Program-made: the position numbers and the translations under genes
The notes under the pieces: generated by a model
What the model saw: the letters and a program-made list of their open reading frames with translations, nothing else
What the model was told of the DNA's origin: nothing
Databases searched by the model: none
Shown: piece by piece, positions 1 through 6,909 of the stretch
Numbering within the stretch: position 1 is the first letter of the stretch
How the letters are laid out: every line of letters starts with the position of its first letter
From: a virus
Direction: 5' to 3' (one strand)
Length of the DNA: 23,470 nucleotides
IMG/VR virus record: IMGVR_UViG_3300032223_002287
Location: 1 to 23,470 of that record

Positions 1-336
1 GACGGTGTTAAGTTTTTACCCCCCATTGAACTTAAAGGTTTAGTTAAGATAGTTGCTCCAACCAACCAAAAATTAGGTAATTCAAAATTAAGACAAGAAG
101 AACCAGGTAATATGACATTCTCAATTTATCAAAAACAATTGGATGAGTTGAATGTTGATATTTTATTTGGTGACTATTTAGCATATTATGAAACGGAAAG
201 TAAAGTTAGGTATTATAGTGTTGCCGATGATGGTAGGGTTGTTTCAGATAATAAACATACCTACGCCGGGTATAAACCATTTTATAGAACAATACTTGCC
301 ACACCAGTAAGTCAAAATGATTTTAAAGGAATATGA
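1..336 (+). CDS. C-terminal fragment of a probable neck/head-completion protein
   Basis: The reading frame is open from the first base of the window, so the gene is cut at its 5' end and 111 residues are visible. An internal ATG at 112 lies within the open frame and is unlikely to be the true start. The visible part has a segment with Leu-Pro-Pro-Ile-Glu-Leu near the beginning and a later stretch around FGDYLAYYETE followed by VRYYSVADDGRVVSDNKHT and GYKPFYRTI. A 'GD' turn followed by beta-strand segments is common in neck and head-closure proteins. Its place just upstream of a gp15-like tail-completion gene is where T4-like phages carry gp13/gp14. The role as a gp14-like neck protein is therefore inferred from position and general appearance, not from a decisive motif. 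The stop codon overlaps the next start (ATGA), indicating translational coupling. Confidence 0.4.
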   Translation, partial: DGVKFLPPIELKGLVKIVAPTNQKLGNSKLRQEEPGNMTFSIYQKQLDELNVDILFGDYLAYYETESKVRYYSVADDGRVVSDNKHTYAGYKPFYRTILATPVSQNDFKGI

Positions 337-755
337 GGATAATAATAACAGAAGAACAAAATAAAATGTTGCTAGATTCTTTAATGGGTCAAAAGGTTAT
401 GGTTTATTATAACCTTCATAAACACACTTTTTCGGTTCAAAAGAACGGATTAGTTGTGTTGCACGCCGACTATGTAAAACTACAGGATGTTGAATTTAGA
501 GTTAGACAAGGAGGTAAAGAAAAGGTTAGAAAAGAAAAATCAAAAAACGTTCATGCGTTTGTTATTGGTAATTTAGTTGATTATTGTCAATATCCTTGTG
601 ATGATATTCCTGAAGAACCAACCGGAGATATTGTAACATATAACCCATACAAGTATGATACTTTTGTTTATAAAGAAACTGAAGAACCCGTAACATATGC
701 AACTGAAGTTGATATGATTAACAGTAAGAATAAACTATTCGTTATAGAACCATAA
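333..755 (+). CDS. Small phage protein of unknown function with a 'YYNLHK...KNVHAF' core
   Basis: A 140-aa protein. It starts with MRIIITEEQNKMLLDSL, then has a core at about residues 22-75 containing VYYNLHKHTFSVQ, GLVVLHADYV and KNVHAFVIG. This pattern reminds me of a widespread family of small phage proteins without known function, but the match is from memory only. The C-terminal half is acidic and tyrosine-rich (YNPYKYDTFVYKETEEP) with no motif I recognise. The start is supported by the four-base ATGA overlap with the upstream gene and an AAAGGA a few bases before it, one of the few Shine-Dalgarno-like stretches in the window. The stop codon shares one base with the next start (TAATG), so the gene is the middle member of a tightly coupled three-gene run with neck/tail-completion genes. 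No signal peptide or membrane segment is seen. Confidence 0.75.
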   Translation: MRIIITEEQNKMLLDSLMGQKVMVYYNLHKHTFSVQKNGLVVLHADYVKLQDVEFRVRQGGKEKVRKEKSKNVHAFVIGNLVDYCQYPCDDIPEEPTGDIVTYNPYKYDTFVYKETEEPVTYATEVDMINSKNKLFVIEP

Positions 756-1795
756 TGGCATTTCCAAAACAAATAAAAAAAACATTACAATTAGTTCCTG
801 ATAAAATATTATCCGAGCGTAGGAAACAGCTTGCCGAATATATTAATAAGGATGGGACTTATCTACCAAAATCAGTTTTACATGCTGATTTGGATAGAGG
901 TATGTTAGATTTTGTTAAAAATGATTTAAAAATAGTTACTGAAGGTAAGGTAATTCCAATGGTTGACATTATTCTAACCACACAAAATTGGGCTCAATTT
1001 ACAGAAACTTGGAGTTTTGTTGATACTGACTTTAACGCCAAACCACCATTTATTACTGTGGTAAGACAACCGGAAGTTAAATACGGAACAAATCCCGCAG
1101 TTTTATATACGATACCAAATAGAAGACAATATCATTACGCCGCAGTTCCTACTTGGAATGGTAATCAGGAAGGTATGGATATCTACACAATACCGCAACC
1201 AGTACCAGTTGATATCAATTATAATGTTAAGATTGTTTGTAATAGAATGAGAGAACTAAATCAATTTAACAAACTTGTATTACAAAAGTTTTCATCAAGA
1301 CAGGCATATACTTTTATAAAAGGACAATATGTACCAATCGTTTCAACAAATATTTCAGATGAATCTGTTATGGATATAGATAAAAGAAAATATTATATCC
1401 AAAATTATGATTTCACAATGCTTGGTTATTTAATAGATGAAGAGGAGTTTGAAGTTAAACCCGCAATTTCAAGAGTATTACAGGTATTTGAATTAGAAAC
1501 TTCAACAAGAAAAAATAAAAACACAAAATCACCGGAAAATAAAGATACTTTTGATTTAACTTTTTCATTTGAAGTTGGAGTAACTTCTTTGTTAAGAGTA
1601 ATAGATTACACAATCAATATGTCTTTAGAAAAGACAACTAACATATCTTCTTATGATGTTTATATAAATGGTGATTTTTTTGGGACGGATATTGATAATA
1701 TTCAAATAAATACTAACGATGAGTTAAGGATTGATGTTATTAAGAAAGATGATAACCTTGATTCTCAAATAATTTTTAACAATAAGTTAGTTTAA
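755..1795 (+). CDS. gp15-like tail sheath stabiliser / tail completion protein
   Basis: A 346-aa protein. In T4, gp15 (272 aa) caps the tail tube and sheath and joins the tail to the neck. The part of this protein that resembles that family runs from about residue 70 to 250. It includes a segment with PVDINYNVKIVCNRMRELNQ, followed by the helix LVLQKFSSRQAY, then VSTNISDESVMDIDKRKYY and YDFTMLGYLID. In gp15-type proteins the corresponding parts are a beta strand, a helix predicting 'L..F....', and a pair of strands near the C-terminal end of the fold. The roughly 95 extra C-terminal residues beyond the core are not recognised. The location just before the sheath gene also fits. The terminal codon overlaps the minus-strand gene by four bases. 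The family assignment is an inference from pattern and synteny. Confidence 0.55.
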   Translation: MAFPKQIKKTLQLVPDKILSERRKQLAEYINKDGTYLPKSVLHADLDRGMLDFVKNDLKIVTEGKVIPMVDIILTTQNWAQFTETWSFVDTDFNAKPPFITVVRQPEVKYGTNPAVLYTIPNRRQYHYAAVPTWNGNQEGMDIYTIPQPVPVDINYNVKIVCNRMRELNQFNKLVLQKFSSRQAYTFIKGQYVPIVSTNISDESVMDIDKRKYYIQNYDFTMLGYLIDEEEFEVKPAISRVLQVFELETSTRKNKNTKSPENKDTFDLTFSFEVGVTSLLRVIDYTINMSLEKTTNISSYDVYINGDFFGTDIDNIQINTNDELRIDVIKKDDNLDSQIIFNNKLV

Positions 1796-1959
1796 TCTTC
1801 TCCGTAAATATCTTTCTTCTCTTTACACTTTTCTTTTATAAGGTTCTCTAAAAACTTATAAATAATAATACCTCTCTTATCACAATACCTTTTTAAGATT
1901 TCGTGAGCCTCTTTTGAGATTTTAATGTTTTTTATATCTTTATTATCACTCTGTGACAT
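1792..1959 (-). CDS. 55-aa ribbon-helix-helix-like DNA-binding protein
   Basis: This short reverse-strand gene is the only minus-strand gene I accept here. Reading from ATG at 1959 down to TAA at 1792 gives 55 residues. The middle looks like a CopG/Arc-type ribbon-helix-helix fold: a short strand (KNIKISKEA), helix A (HEILKRYCDKRG) and helix B (IIIYKFLENLIKEKC), then a basic tail and an acidic end (YGED). Such proteins bind inverted repeats as dimers, often at their own promoter. The gene has a TATTTATA box 34 bases upstream on its own strand (1994-2001). Next to that box is a 16-bp palindrome (2000-2015). Its 3' end overlaps the gp15-like gene by four bases, tail to tail. It is divergent from the sheath gene. 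The function as an autoregulator or a switch for the tail operon is inference; the fold call rests on residue pattern only. Confidence 0.65.
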   Translation of the reverse strand: MSQSDNKDIKNIKISKEAHEILKRYCDKRGIIIYKFLENLIKEKCKEKKDIYGED

Positions 1960-1993
1960 AGGTAGAAAATAAGCAGAAAATTTACATACTTAA

Positions 1994-2001
1994 TATAAAT
2001 A
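1994..2001 (-). promoter_or_regulatory. Phage promoter box for the minus-strand gene
   Basis: On the minus strand this reads TATTTATA followed by TTAAG, 34 bases before the ATG at 1959. It matches the box found upstream of plus-strand transcription units in this window, but in reverse orientation, as expected for a gene on the other strand. On the plus strand the same bases read TATAAATA, the T4 late-promoter sequence, so orientation is ambiguous in isolation. Confidence 0.45.
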
Positions 2002-2015
2002 CTTTTTGAAAAGTA
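2000..2015. repeat. 16-bp palindrome, candidate operator
   Basis: TACTTTT-TG-AAAAGTA: perfect 7-base arms around a two-base centre. It overlaps the upstream edge of the minus-strand promoter box by two bases and lies 23 bases before the sheath box. An inverted repeat at this place is what a ribbon-helix-helix dimer encoded next door would be expected to bind. AT-rich sequence makes chance palindromes more likely, so this is only a candidate. Confidence 0.35.
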
Positions 2016-2038
2016 AAGTTTTTTCATTTATTTACTAA

Positions 2039-2046
2039 TATTTATC
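2039..2046 (+). promoter_or_regulatory. Phage promoter box upstream of the sheath gene
   Basis: TATTTATC, one mismatch from TATTTATA, ends 33 bases before the sheath ATG at 2080. It lies 37 bases from the divergent minus-strand box, so the 120-base intergenic stretch 1960-2079 appears to be a two-way promoter region. Confidence 0.45.
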
Positions 2047-2079
2047 TATAAAATAAATCTTTAACAGAATTTTTAAATA

Positions 2080-5000
2080 ATGGCAACAACTCAAACAAAT
2101 CAAAAAGTATTCGTATCACCGGGAGTATACACTTCAGAGACAGATTTATCATTTGTCGCACAAAGTGTTGGTGTTACTACATTAGGTCTTGTGGGTGAAA
2201 CTTTAAAAGGTCCCGCATTTGAACCAATCTTTATAACTAACTATGATGAATTCCAAGCCTTTTTTGGTGGAACGGAACCAACAAAGTTTGTTAATACACA
2301 AATACCTAAATATGAAGCCGCTTATATTGCAAAATCATATTTACAACAATCTAATCAATTATTTGTAACAAGAATATTAGGTCTATCAGGTTATGATGCC
2401 GGTCCGTCTTGGACTATCAGGGCTAATGCTAATGTTGACCCTTGTACAGTTGGTATATCAGGTAACGGAATACCTATTAGTACTCCTTTTCAATTTAGAA
2501 CTGATATTAACACATTAACAGGTTTAGGAGGACTACCATCTATTATTAGTAATAATCTAAATAAAGAATATAAATTATTTAATGGTTCAACATCAACATT
2601 AAATGATGATTTCTATGAATACATATCATACATATGTAAAGGTTCTACAGGTGCGACTCCGTATAAATCAGCAACAACTGTAATTTTTTATGGTGCTATT
2701 GCCGATTCTGATTATCAATCTATAACTTCATCTTATACTGCTCAAACTAATGTTTATGGTTCAACATCTAATGATATAACAGGTGCAACATTTACTTGTA
2801 ATATTAATGATAATGATTTAGAAGCATCTTATAACGACCCTTGGTATTATGCAAACTTTGATAATAATAATACTAACAATTATACCGGGTATTCTTTCTA
2901 TTATGTAATAACCGATTTGGTTGCAACACAAATAACAGGTGGATTTGATTTTATTGGAAATATTACAGGTAAATATTATATTTTAACCGGAGATTCTTAC
3001 ACAGATTACAATAACCTTGTAATTGCAACTTTACGTTCAAGAGGTATTTCTGAATACAATTCAACTCAACACGGACCAATTTATCAAGTTGATGATATTA
3101 ATAATGTTGTTTTAGATTGTGGTGGTCAATACAGTTGGATTAAGACAGACCCATTCTACACTTTCTTACTATCAGGAACAACTAAAGATAATGTTGATTT
3201 TTCATTTGAGACATCTTTACAACAAACAAGTAGTAAATATATTGGTAAGGTTTTAGGTGGAGATAATTTTGGTAAAACAAGAACTCAAGTTCCTTTATTT
3301 GTTGAGGAGATTTATCCGGGAGCATTAGAATACCTTTATAATAAAGGATACATTCGTGGTTTGAATTGTAATTTAGTTGCGTTAGATAGTGCAAGAAGTT
3401 TAAGTACAACATCAATTGCTTGGAATTTAGAAAAATACACAACACCTATGACTCCATTCTTGGTTTCAGAATTAAGAGGTAGTGAAGTGTTTAAATTATT
3501 TAGATTTGTTTCAATATCTGATGGTACCGCGGCAAATACTGAAATAAAAGTATCAATTACAAACATTTCATTTAACAATCAAACATTTGATGTTTTGGTT
3601 AGAAGTTTTTATGATACTGATACAACTCCGGTTGTTATTGAAAAATTCACAAATTGTAATTTAGATATTAATTCAAATAACTTTATCGCAAAGAAAATAG
3701 GTTCTGTTAACGGTGAGTTTAATTTAATATCAAAATATATAATGGTTGAGATGGCCGACGACTATCCTGCCGAAGCATTACCTTGTGGTTTTTATGGATA
3801 TACTCAAAGACAATACGAGAGTATGGATAATAAATCACCTATACCTGTTTATAAAACAAAATATAATTTTCCTGGTGAAACCATTTATAACCCTCCTTTT
3901 GGAACAACTTCAGGTGGTGATAATGTTATTTCATCCGGAGGTGATAATGTGAGAAGAACTTATTTAGGTTTTTCATCAAAATTAGGTGTGGATGATTCTT
4001 TCCTACAATATAAAGGAAAACAAAATCCGGTAACTAATTTCGCAACCGCAACAGAATCAGACCCTTGGAATTATCAAACTAGAGGTTTCCATATGGATTC
4101 AGGTGCAACTGTTATCACAATATCTAAATCTTATTCAACAAGTGGTGATGTAGCGTTTGATTGTGGTGTTGCTGCTTTCCATAGTGAACCTGAAACACAA
4201 GATAACCCATATTATAATTTATTTTCTAGAAAATTCACAGTTTGTTTCGCAGGTGGATTTGATGGTTGGGATATCTACAGAGAATATAGAACAAACCAAG
4301 ATAGATTCCAACTTGGAGGAAACGGTTATTTAGCGGGAGCTGCTCCATCCACAAGATATCCAACGGCAACCGGAGACGGAATGTTTAAGAAAATTACGGT
4401 AAATCAAAATACTGTTGATTGGGCAAATACCGACTATTACGCATATTTGTTAGGTATTAATACATTCTCAAATCCCGAATCAACAAATATTAATGTGTTT
4501 GCAACAACAGGTATAGATATGATTAATCATGATAATCTTGTTGAAGCCGCAATTAATATGGTTCAATATCAAAGAGCCGATTCAATATATATTGCAACAA
4601 CACCTGATTATCAAATGTTTACACCTGATGCTGGTGATGTAAATAACAACATATTACCAACTGAAGCGGTTGATAATTTAGACCAAACAGGAATTGATTC
4701 AAACTATACCGCAACTTACTATCCTTGGATATTAGTTAGAGATACGGTAAATAATACTCAAATATATCTTCCACCAACCGGTGAAGTTTGTAGAAACTTG
4801 GCATTAACAGATAACATCGCATTCCCTTGGTTCGCATCGGCGGGTTACACAAGAGGTCTTGTTAATTCAGTTAAAGCGAGAACAAAACTAACTCAAGAAG
4901 ATAGAGATATTCTTTATCAAGGTAGAATCAACCCAATCGCCACTTTCTCTGATGTTGGTACCGTAATTTGGGGTAATAAAACACTTCAGATTGCCGACAC

Positions 5001-5319
5001 AGCTCTTAACAGATTAAATGTTAGAAGATTGTTGTTACAAGCAAGAAAACTTATATCAGCAGTTGCGGTTAGATTATTGTTTGAACAAAACGACCAAGTT
5101 GTTAGACAACAATTCTTGGATAGTGTTAACCCAATATTAGATGCGATAAGAAGAGATAGAGGTTTATATGATTTCCGTGTTACGGTTTCTTCTTCAACTG
5201 AAGATTTGGATAGAAATACTCTTAACGGTAAAATCTATCTAAAACCAACTAGAGCACTTGAATTCATTAACATTGAGTTCTTAATTACTCCTACAGGAGC
5301 ATCATTTGAAAATATATAA
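2080..5319 (+). CDS. 18: Contractile tail sheath protein (T4 gp18-like), enlarged
   Basis: A 1079-aa sheath subunit, the outer contractile cylinder of the tail. The N-terminus has the typical opening VSPGVYTSETDLSFVAQSVG with TTLGLVGETLKGPA and a TNYDEFQAFFGGT segment. The C-terminal domain is equally characteristic: YQGRINPIATFSDVGTVIWG at about 945-965, then RLNVRRLLLQARKLIS and FEQNDQVVRQQFLDSVNPIL, ending in a beta strand region. These end domains form the sheath mesh in known sheaths. The middle (about residues 115-900) is much longer than in T4 gp18 (659 aa) and rich in Asn, Thr, Ser and Tyr, consistent with surface-exposed inserted domains. The leader has no Shine-Dalgarno. A hairpin follows 13 bases after the stop. 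Identification is firm; the role of the insertions is unknown. Confidence 0.95.
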   Translation: MATTQTNQKVFVSPGVYTSETDLSFVAQSVGVTTLGLVGETLKGPAFEPIFITNYDEFQAFFGGTEPTKFVNTQIPKYEAAYIAKSYLQQSNQLFVTRILGLSGYDAGPSWTIRANANVDPCTVGISGNGIPISTPFQFRTDINTLTGLGGLPSIISNNLNKEYKLFNGSTSTLNDDFYEYISYICKGSTGATPYKSATTVIFYGAIADSDYQSITSSYTAQTNVYGSTSNDITGATFTCNINDNDLEASYNDPWYYANFDNNNTNNYTGYSFYYVITDLVATQITGGFDFIGNITGKYYILTGDSYTDYNNLVIATLRSRGISEYNSTQHGPIYQVDDINNVVLDCGGQYSWIKTDPFYTFLLSGTTKDNVDFSFETSLQQTSSKYIGKVLGGDNFGKTRTQVPLFVEEIYPGALEYLYNKGYIRGLNCNLVALDSARSLSTTSIAWNLEKYTTPMTPFLVSELRGSEVFKLFRFVSISDGTAANTEIKVSITNISFNNQTFDVLVRSFYDTDTTPVVIEKFTNCNLDINSNNFIAKKIGSVNGEFNLISKYIMVEMADDYPAEALPCGFYGYTQRQYESMDNKSPIPVYKTKYNFPGETIYNPPFGTTSGGDNVISSGGDNVRRTYLGFSSKLGVDDSFLQYKGKQNPVTNFATATESDPWNYQTRGFHMDSGATVITISKSYSTSGDVAFDCGVAAFHSEPETQDNPYYNLFSRKFTVCFAGGFDGWDIYREYRTNQDRFQLGGNGYLAGAAPSTRYPTATGDGMFKKITVNQNTVDWANTDYYAYLLGINTFSNPESTNINVFATTGIDMINHDNLVEAAINMVQYQRADSIYIATTPDYQMFTPDAGDVNNNILPTEAVDNLDQTGIDSNYTATYYPWILVRDTVNNTQIYLPPTGEVCRNLALTDNIAFPWFASAGYTRGLVNSVKARTKLTQEDRDILYQGRINPIATFSDVGTVIWGNKTLQIADTALNRLNVRRLLLQARKLISAVAVRLLFEQNDQVVRQQFLDSVNPILDAIRRDRGLYDFRVTVSSSTEDLDRNTLNGKIYLKPTRALEFINIEFLITPTGASFENI

Positions 5320-5332
5320 TTTTAAAAAATAT

Positions 5333-5364
5333 GATAGGGGGTATTGATTTATCCCCTATCTTTG
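5333..5364 (+). terminator. Hairpin after the sheath gene, probable intrinsic terminator
   Basis: GATAGGGGGTA (5333-5343) pairs with TATCCCCTATC (5350-5360) around a six-base loop, with one G-T pair. It is preceded by a run of A and followed by only three T, so termination may be partial. It directly follows the sheath stop and ends six bases before the start I choose for the next gene (5370). Confidence 0.6.
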
Positions 5365-5369
5365 TAATT

Positions 5370-6197
5370 ATGAAAAAATATATATTAGAAGGTTTTGAAG
5401 ACAGTAGTACTCCGGATATGAAATATTACGCCTTTGATTGGGATGATAACATTGTTTCTATGCCGACAAAGATTATACTTAAAACGGATAATGGTGATGA
5501 GGTTGGGATGGGTACTGAAGATTTTGCGGAACATAGACATGACATAGGAAAAAAAGATATTAAATATAAAGGTGATATTATTGTCGGATATGCTGAAAAT
5601 CCTTTTAGGAATTTTGGAATAAAGGGTGACAAACAATTTTTAATTGATGTTATGAAGGCAAAACCGGGACCGGCATTTAAAGATTTCAGAGAAGCAATAA
5701 ATAATGGTTCAATATTTGCGATAATAACGGCAAGAGGACATAATCCTGAAACAATAAAACAAGCGGTATATAATTATATTGTAAGTGATTTCAACGGGAT
5801 AAGTAAAGATAAGTTGGTTAAAAATTTAAGAAAATATAGGTCATTCGCAGATGAAAGTGATTTAAGTGATAGTGAATTAATTAAATCTTATTTAGAACTT
5901 AATAGATACAACCCCGTTTCTTTTGGTGATGTTAAGGGGGCTGAAAATCCGGAACTTGCAAAAATTGTTGCTATGGATGATTTTGTATCTTATATAAGAA
6001 GTATGGCGGCTTTATTAAATAAGAAGGCATACATTAAAAAAGATTTTGGTAATAAGTTTGAACCTAAAATGCCGACAATAGGTTTTTCAGATGATGATGT
6101 TAGAAATGTGGAAGCAATGAAAAGACACTTTGAAGATAAACCAGATAATATAGTTAAAACTTATTCAACTGCTGGAGGTATTAAAAAAGAATATTAA
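5370..6197 (+). CDS. HAD-superfamily phosphatase-like protein in the tail operon
   Basis: A 275-aa protein when started at ATG 5370 (MKKYILEGFE). An upstream in-frame ATG at 5331 would put the terminator hairpin inside the coding sequence, so I reject it. HAD-like motifs are visible. Motif I is YYAFDWDDNIV, with candidate nucleophile Asp23 and general acid Asp25. Motif II is IFAIITARGHNPE with Thr120, as in the Ser/Thr of HAD enzymes. For the metal-binding acidic motif IV there are two candidates: AMDDF (203-204) and GFSDDDVRN (241-243), the latter more typical. A lysine for motif III cannot be placed with certainty. Such enzymes hydrolyse phosphate esters using an aspartyl-phosphate intermediate; the substrate here is unknown. 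T4 has no such gene between sheath and tube. A nucleic-acid-end, nucleotide or protein phosphatase role would all be guesses. Confidence 0.7.
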   Translation: MKKYILEGFEDSSTPDMKYYAFDWDDNIVSMPTKIILKTDNGDEVGMGTEDFAEHRHDIGKKDIKYKGDIIVGYAENPFRNFGIKGDKQFLIDVMKAKPGPAFKDFREAINNGSIFAIITARGHNPETIKQAVYNYIVSDFNGISKDKLVKNLRKYRSFADESDLSDSELIKSYLELNRYNPVSFGDVKGAENPELAKIVAMDDFVSYIRSMAALLNKKAYIKKDFGNKFEPKMPTIGFSDDDVRNVEAMKRHFEDKPDNIVKTYSTAGGIKKEY

Positions 6198-6223
6198 TTA
6201 ATAACTAAATAATTAAATATTAT

Positions 6224-6245
6224 AACTGGATACTGGAACTGGATA
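6224..6245 (+). repeat. Short direct repeats (three ACTGGA units)
   Basis: ACTGGA occurs at 6225-6230, 6232-6237 and 6238-6243, and AACTGGATA occurs in full at 6224-6232 and 6237-6245. The cluster sits in the 146-base gap between the HAD-like gene and the tail tube gene, about 60 bases before the promoter box at 6304. It stands out because the surrounding sequence is nearly pure A and T. It may be a protein-binding site; no known site is recognised. The rest of this gap shows only AT-rich sequence and the box. Confidence 0.4.
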
Positions 6246-6303
6246 TAATAAGAATATTAAAAATTAAAATAAAAGTAAATAGAAAAAATTTTTACAAAGA
6301 CAC

Positions 6304-6311
6304 TATTTATA
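6304..6311 (+). promoter_or_regulatory. Phage promoter box upstream of the tail tube gene
   Basis: An exact TATTTATA, 32 bases before the tube start at 6344. There is no clear -35 partner upstream, as with the other copies. Confidence 0.5.
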
Positions 6312-6343
6312 AACAATAAACAAATAATTAAATAACACACAAT

Positions 6344-6832
6344 ATGGCCGATTTATTAATGAAAATGCCCATACCGTATGAACCGAAACGTCAGAACCGA
6401 TTCATATTGAGATTTGACTCAAGTTTGGGGATAAATGAATGGTTTGTTGAAAGTACATCAAGACCACATATTCAAATTGGTGCAACTGAAATACCTTTTT
6501 TAAACACTTCTGTATGGGTTGCGGGTAGATTTAACTGGCAAACAATAAATGTTACATTTAGAGACCCAATTGGTCCTTCAGCCGCTCAAGCTCTTATGGA
6601 GTGGGTTCGTTTACACGCCGAATCAGTTACAGGTAGAATGGGATACGCCGCGGGGTATAAAAAAGATGTTGATTTAGAGATGTTGGACCCAACCGGAGTT
6701 GTAGTTGAAAAATGGATTCTTCAAGGTACATTCTTAACTGATGTTAACTTTAATACTTTGGCTTATAACCAAGATGGTTTGGCAACAATTGCGGCTACTT
6801 TAAGAATGGATAGATGTATATTGGTTTACTAA
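6344..6832 (+). CDS. 19: Tail tube protein (T4 gp19-like)
   Basis: A 162-aa protein, almost exactly the length of T4 gp19 (163 aa). It builds the inner tube through which DNA passes, stacked under the sheath. The sequence shows the usual pattern: N-terminal NRFILRFDSSLGINEWFVESTSRPHIQ, then IPFLNTSVWVAGRFNWQTINVTFRDPIGPSAAQALMEW, and a C-terminal WILQGTFLTDVNFNTLAYNQDGLATIAATLRMDRC. These are the alternating strands of the tube beta-sandwich with the conserved Asn/Asp-rich turns. The start is placed at MADLLMKMPIPYEPKRQNRF, which is typical for the family. Sheath and tube are separated by the HAD-like gene, unlike T4, where genes 18 and 19 are adjacent. The gene has its own box upstream and a strong terminator downstream, so it can be transcribed as a single-gene unit, fitting the need for high copy number. 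Confidence 0.95.
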   Translation: MADLLMKMPIPYEPKRQNRFILRFDSSLGINEWFVESTSRPHIQIGATEIPFLNTSVWVAGRFNWQTINVTFRDPIGPSAAQALMEWVRLHAESVTGRMGYAAGYKKDVDLEMLDPTGVVVEKWILQGTFLTDVNFNTLAYNQDGLATIAATLRMDRCILVY

Positions 6833-6855
6833 TATGCTTTATTTAAAATAAATAA

Positions 6856-6863
6856 TACTTATA
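6856..6863 (+). promoter_or_regulatory. Possible variant promoter box inside the tube/hub-assembly gap
   Basis: TACTTATA differs from the TATTTATA box by one base and is followed by TTAA, as is the minus-strand copy. A transcript starting about seven bases downstream would begin inside the left arm of the terminator at 6864-6899 and so could not form the full hairpin. This is suggestive only. Confidence 0.25.
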
Positions 6864-6907
6864 TTAACCGTAGGAAAACTATAAACTTTCTACGGTTAAT
6901 TTTTTTT
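6864..6907 (+). terminator. Strong intrinsic terminator after the tail tube gene
   Basis: TTAACCGTAG (6864-6873) pairs with CTACGGTTAA (6890-6899), extended inward by a G-T and two A-T pairs, and is followed by eight T (6900-6907). The T run ends only two bases before the next start codon at 6910. Confidence 0.8.
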
Positions 6908-6909
6908 AT

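Noticed and set aside
1994-2001. TATAAATA read on the plus strand as a T4 late promoter for the sheath gene
   Set aside because: It would be 78 bases from the start codon. The better-placed box at 2039 and the consistent TATTTATA orientation elsewhere favour assigning this copy to the minus-strand gene, although plus-strand use cannot be excluded.
3182-3578. Minus-strand open frames within the sheath gene
   Set aside because: They lie fully inside a firmly identified gene, with low-complexity products and no upstream signals.
5357-5364. TATCTTTG as a Bacteroidota-type -7 promoter element (TAnnTTTG)
   Set aside because: It overlaps the right arm of the hairpin, has no TTG partner at the usual distance upstream, and would give a leaderless transcript. 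It is probably chance.
5331-5369. Upstream ATG at 5331 as the start of the HAD-like gene
   Set aside because: It would place the terminator hairpin (5333-5360) inside the coding sequence and add 13 residues without similarity to the family; ATG 5370 lies just after the hairpin and gives a typical start.
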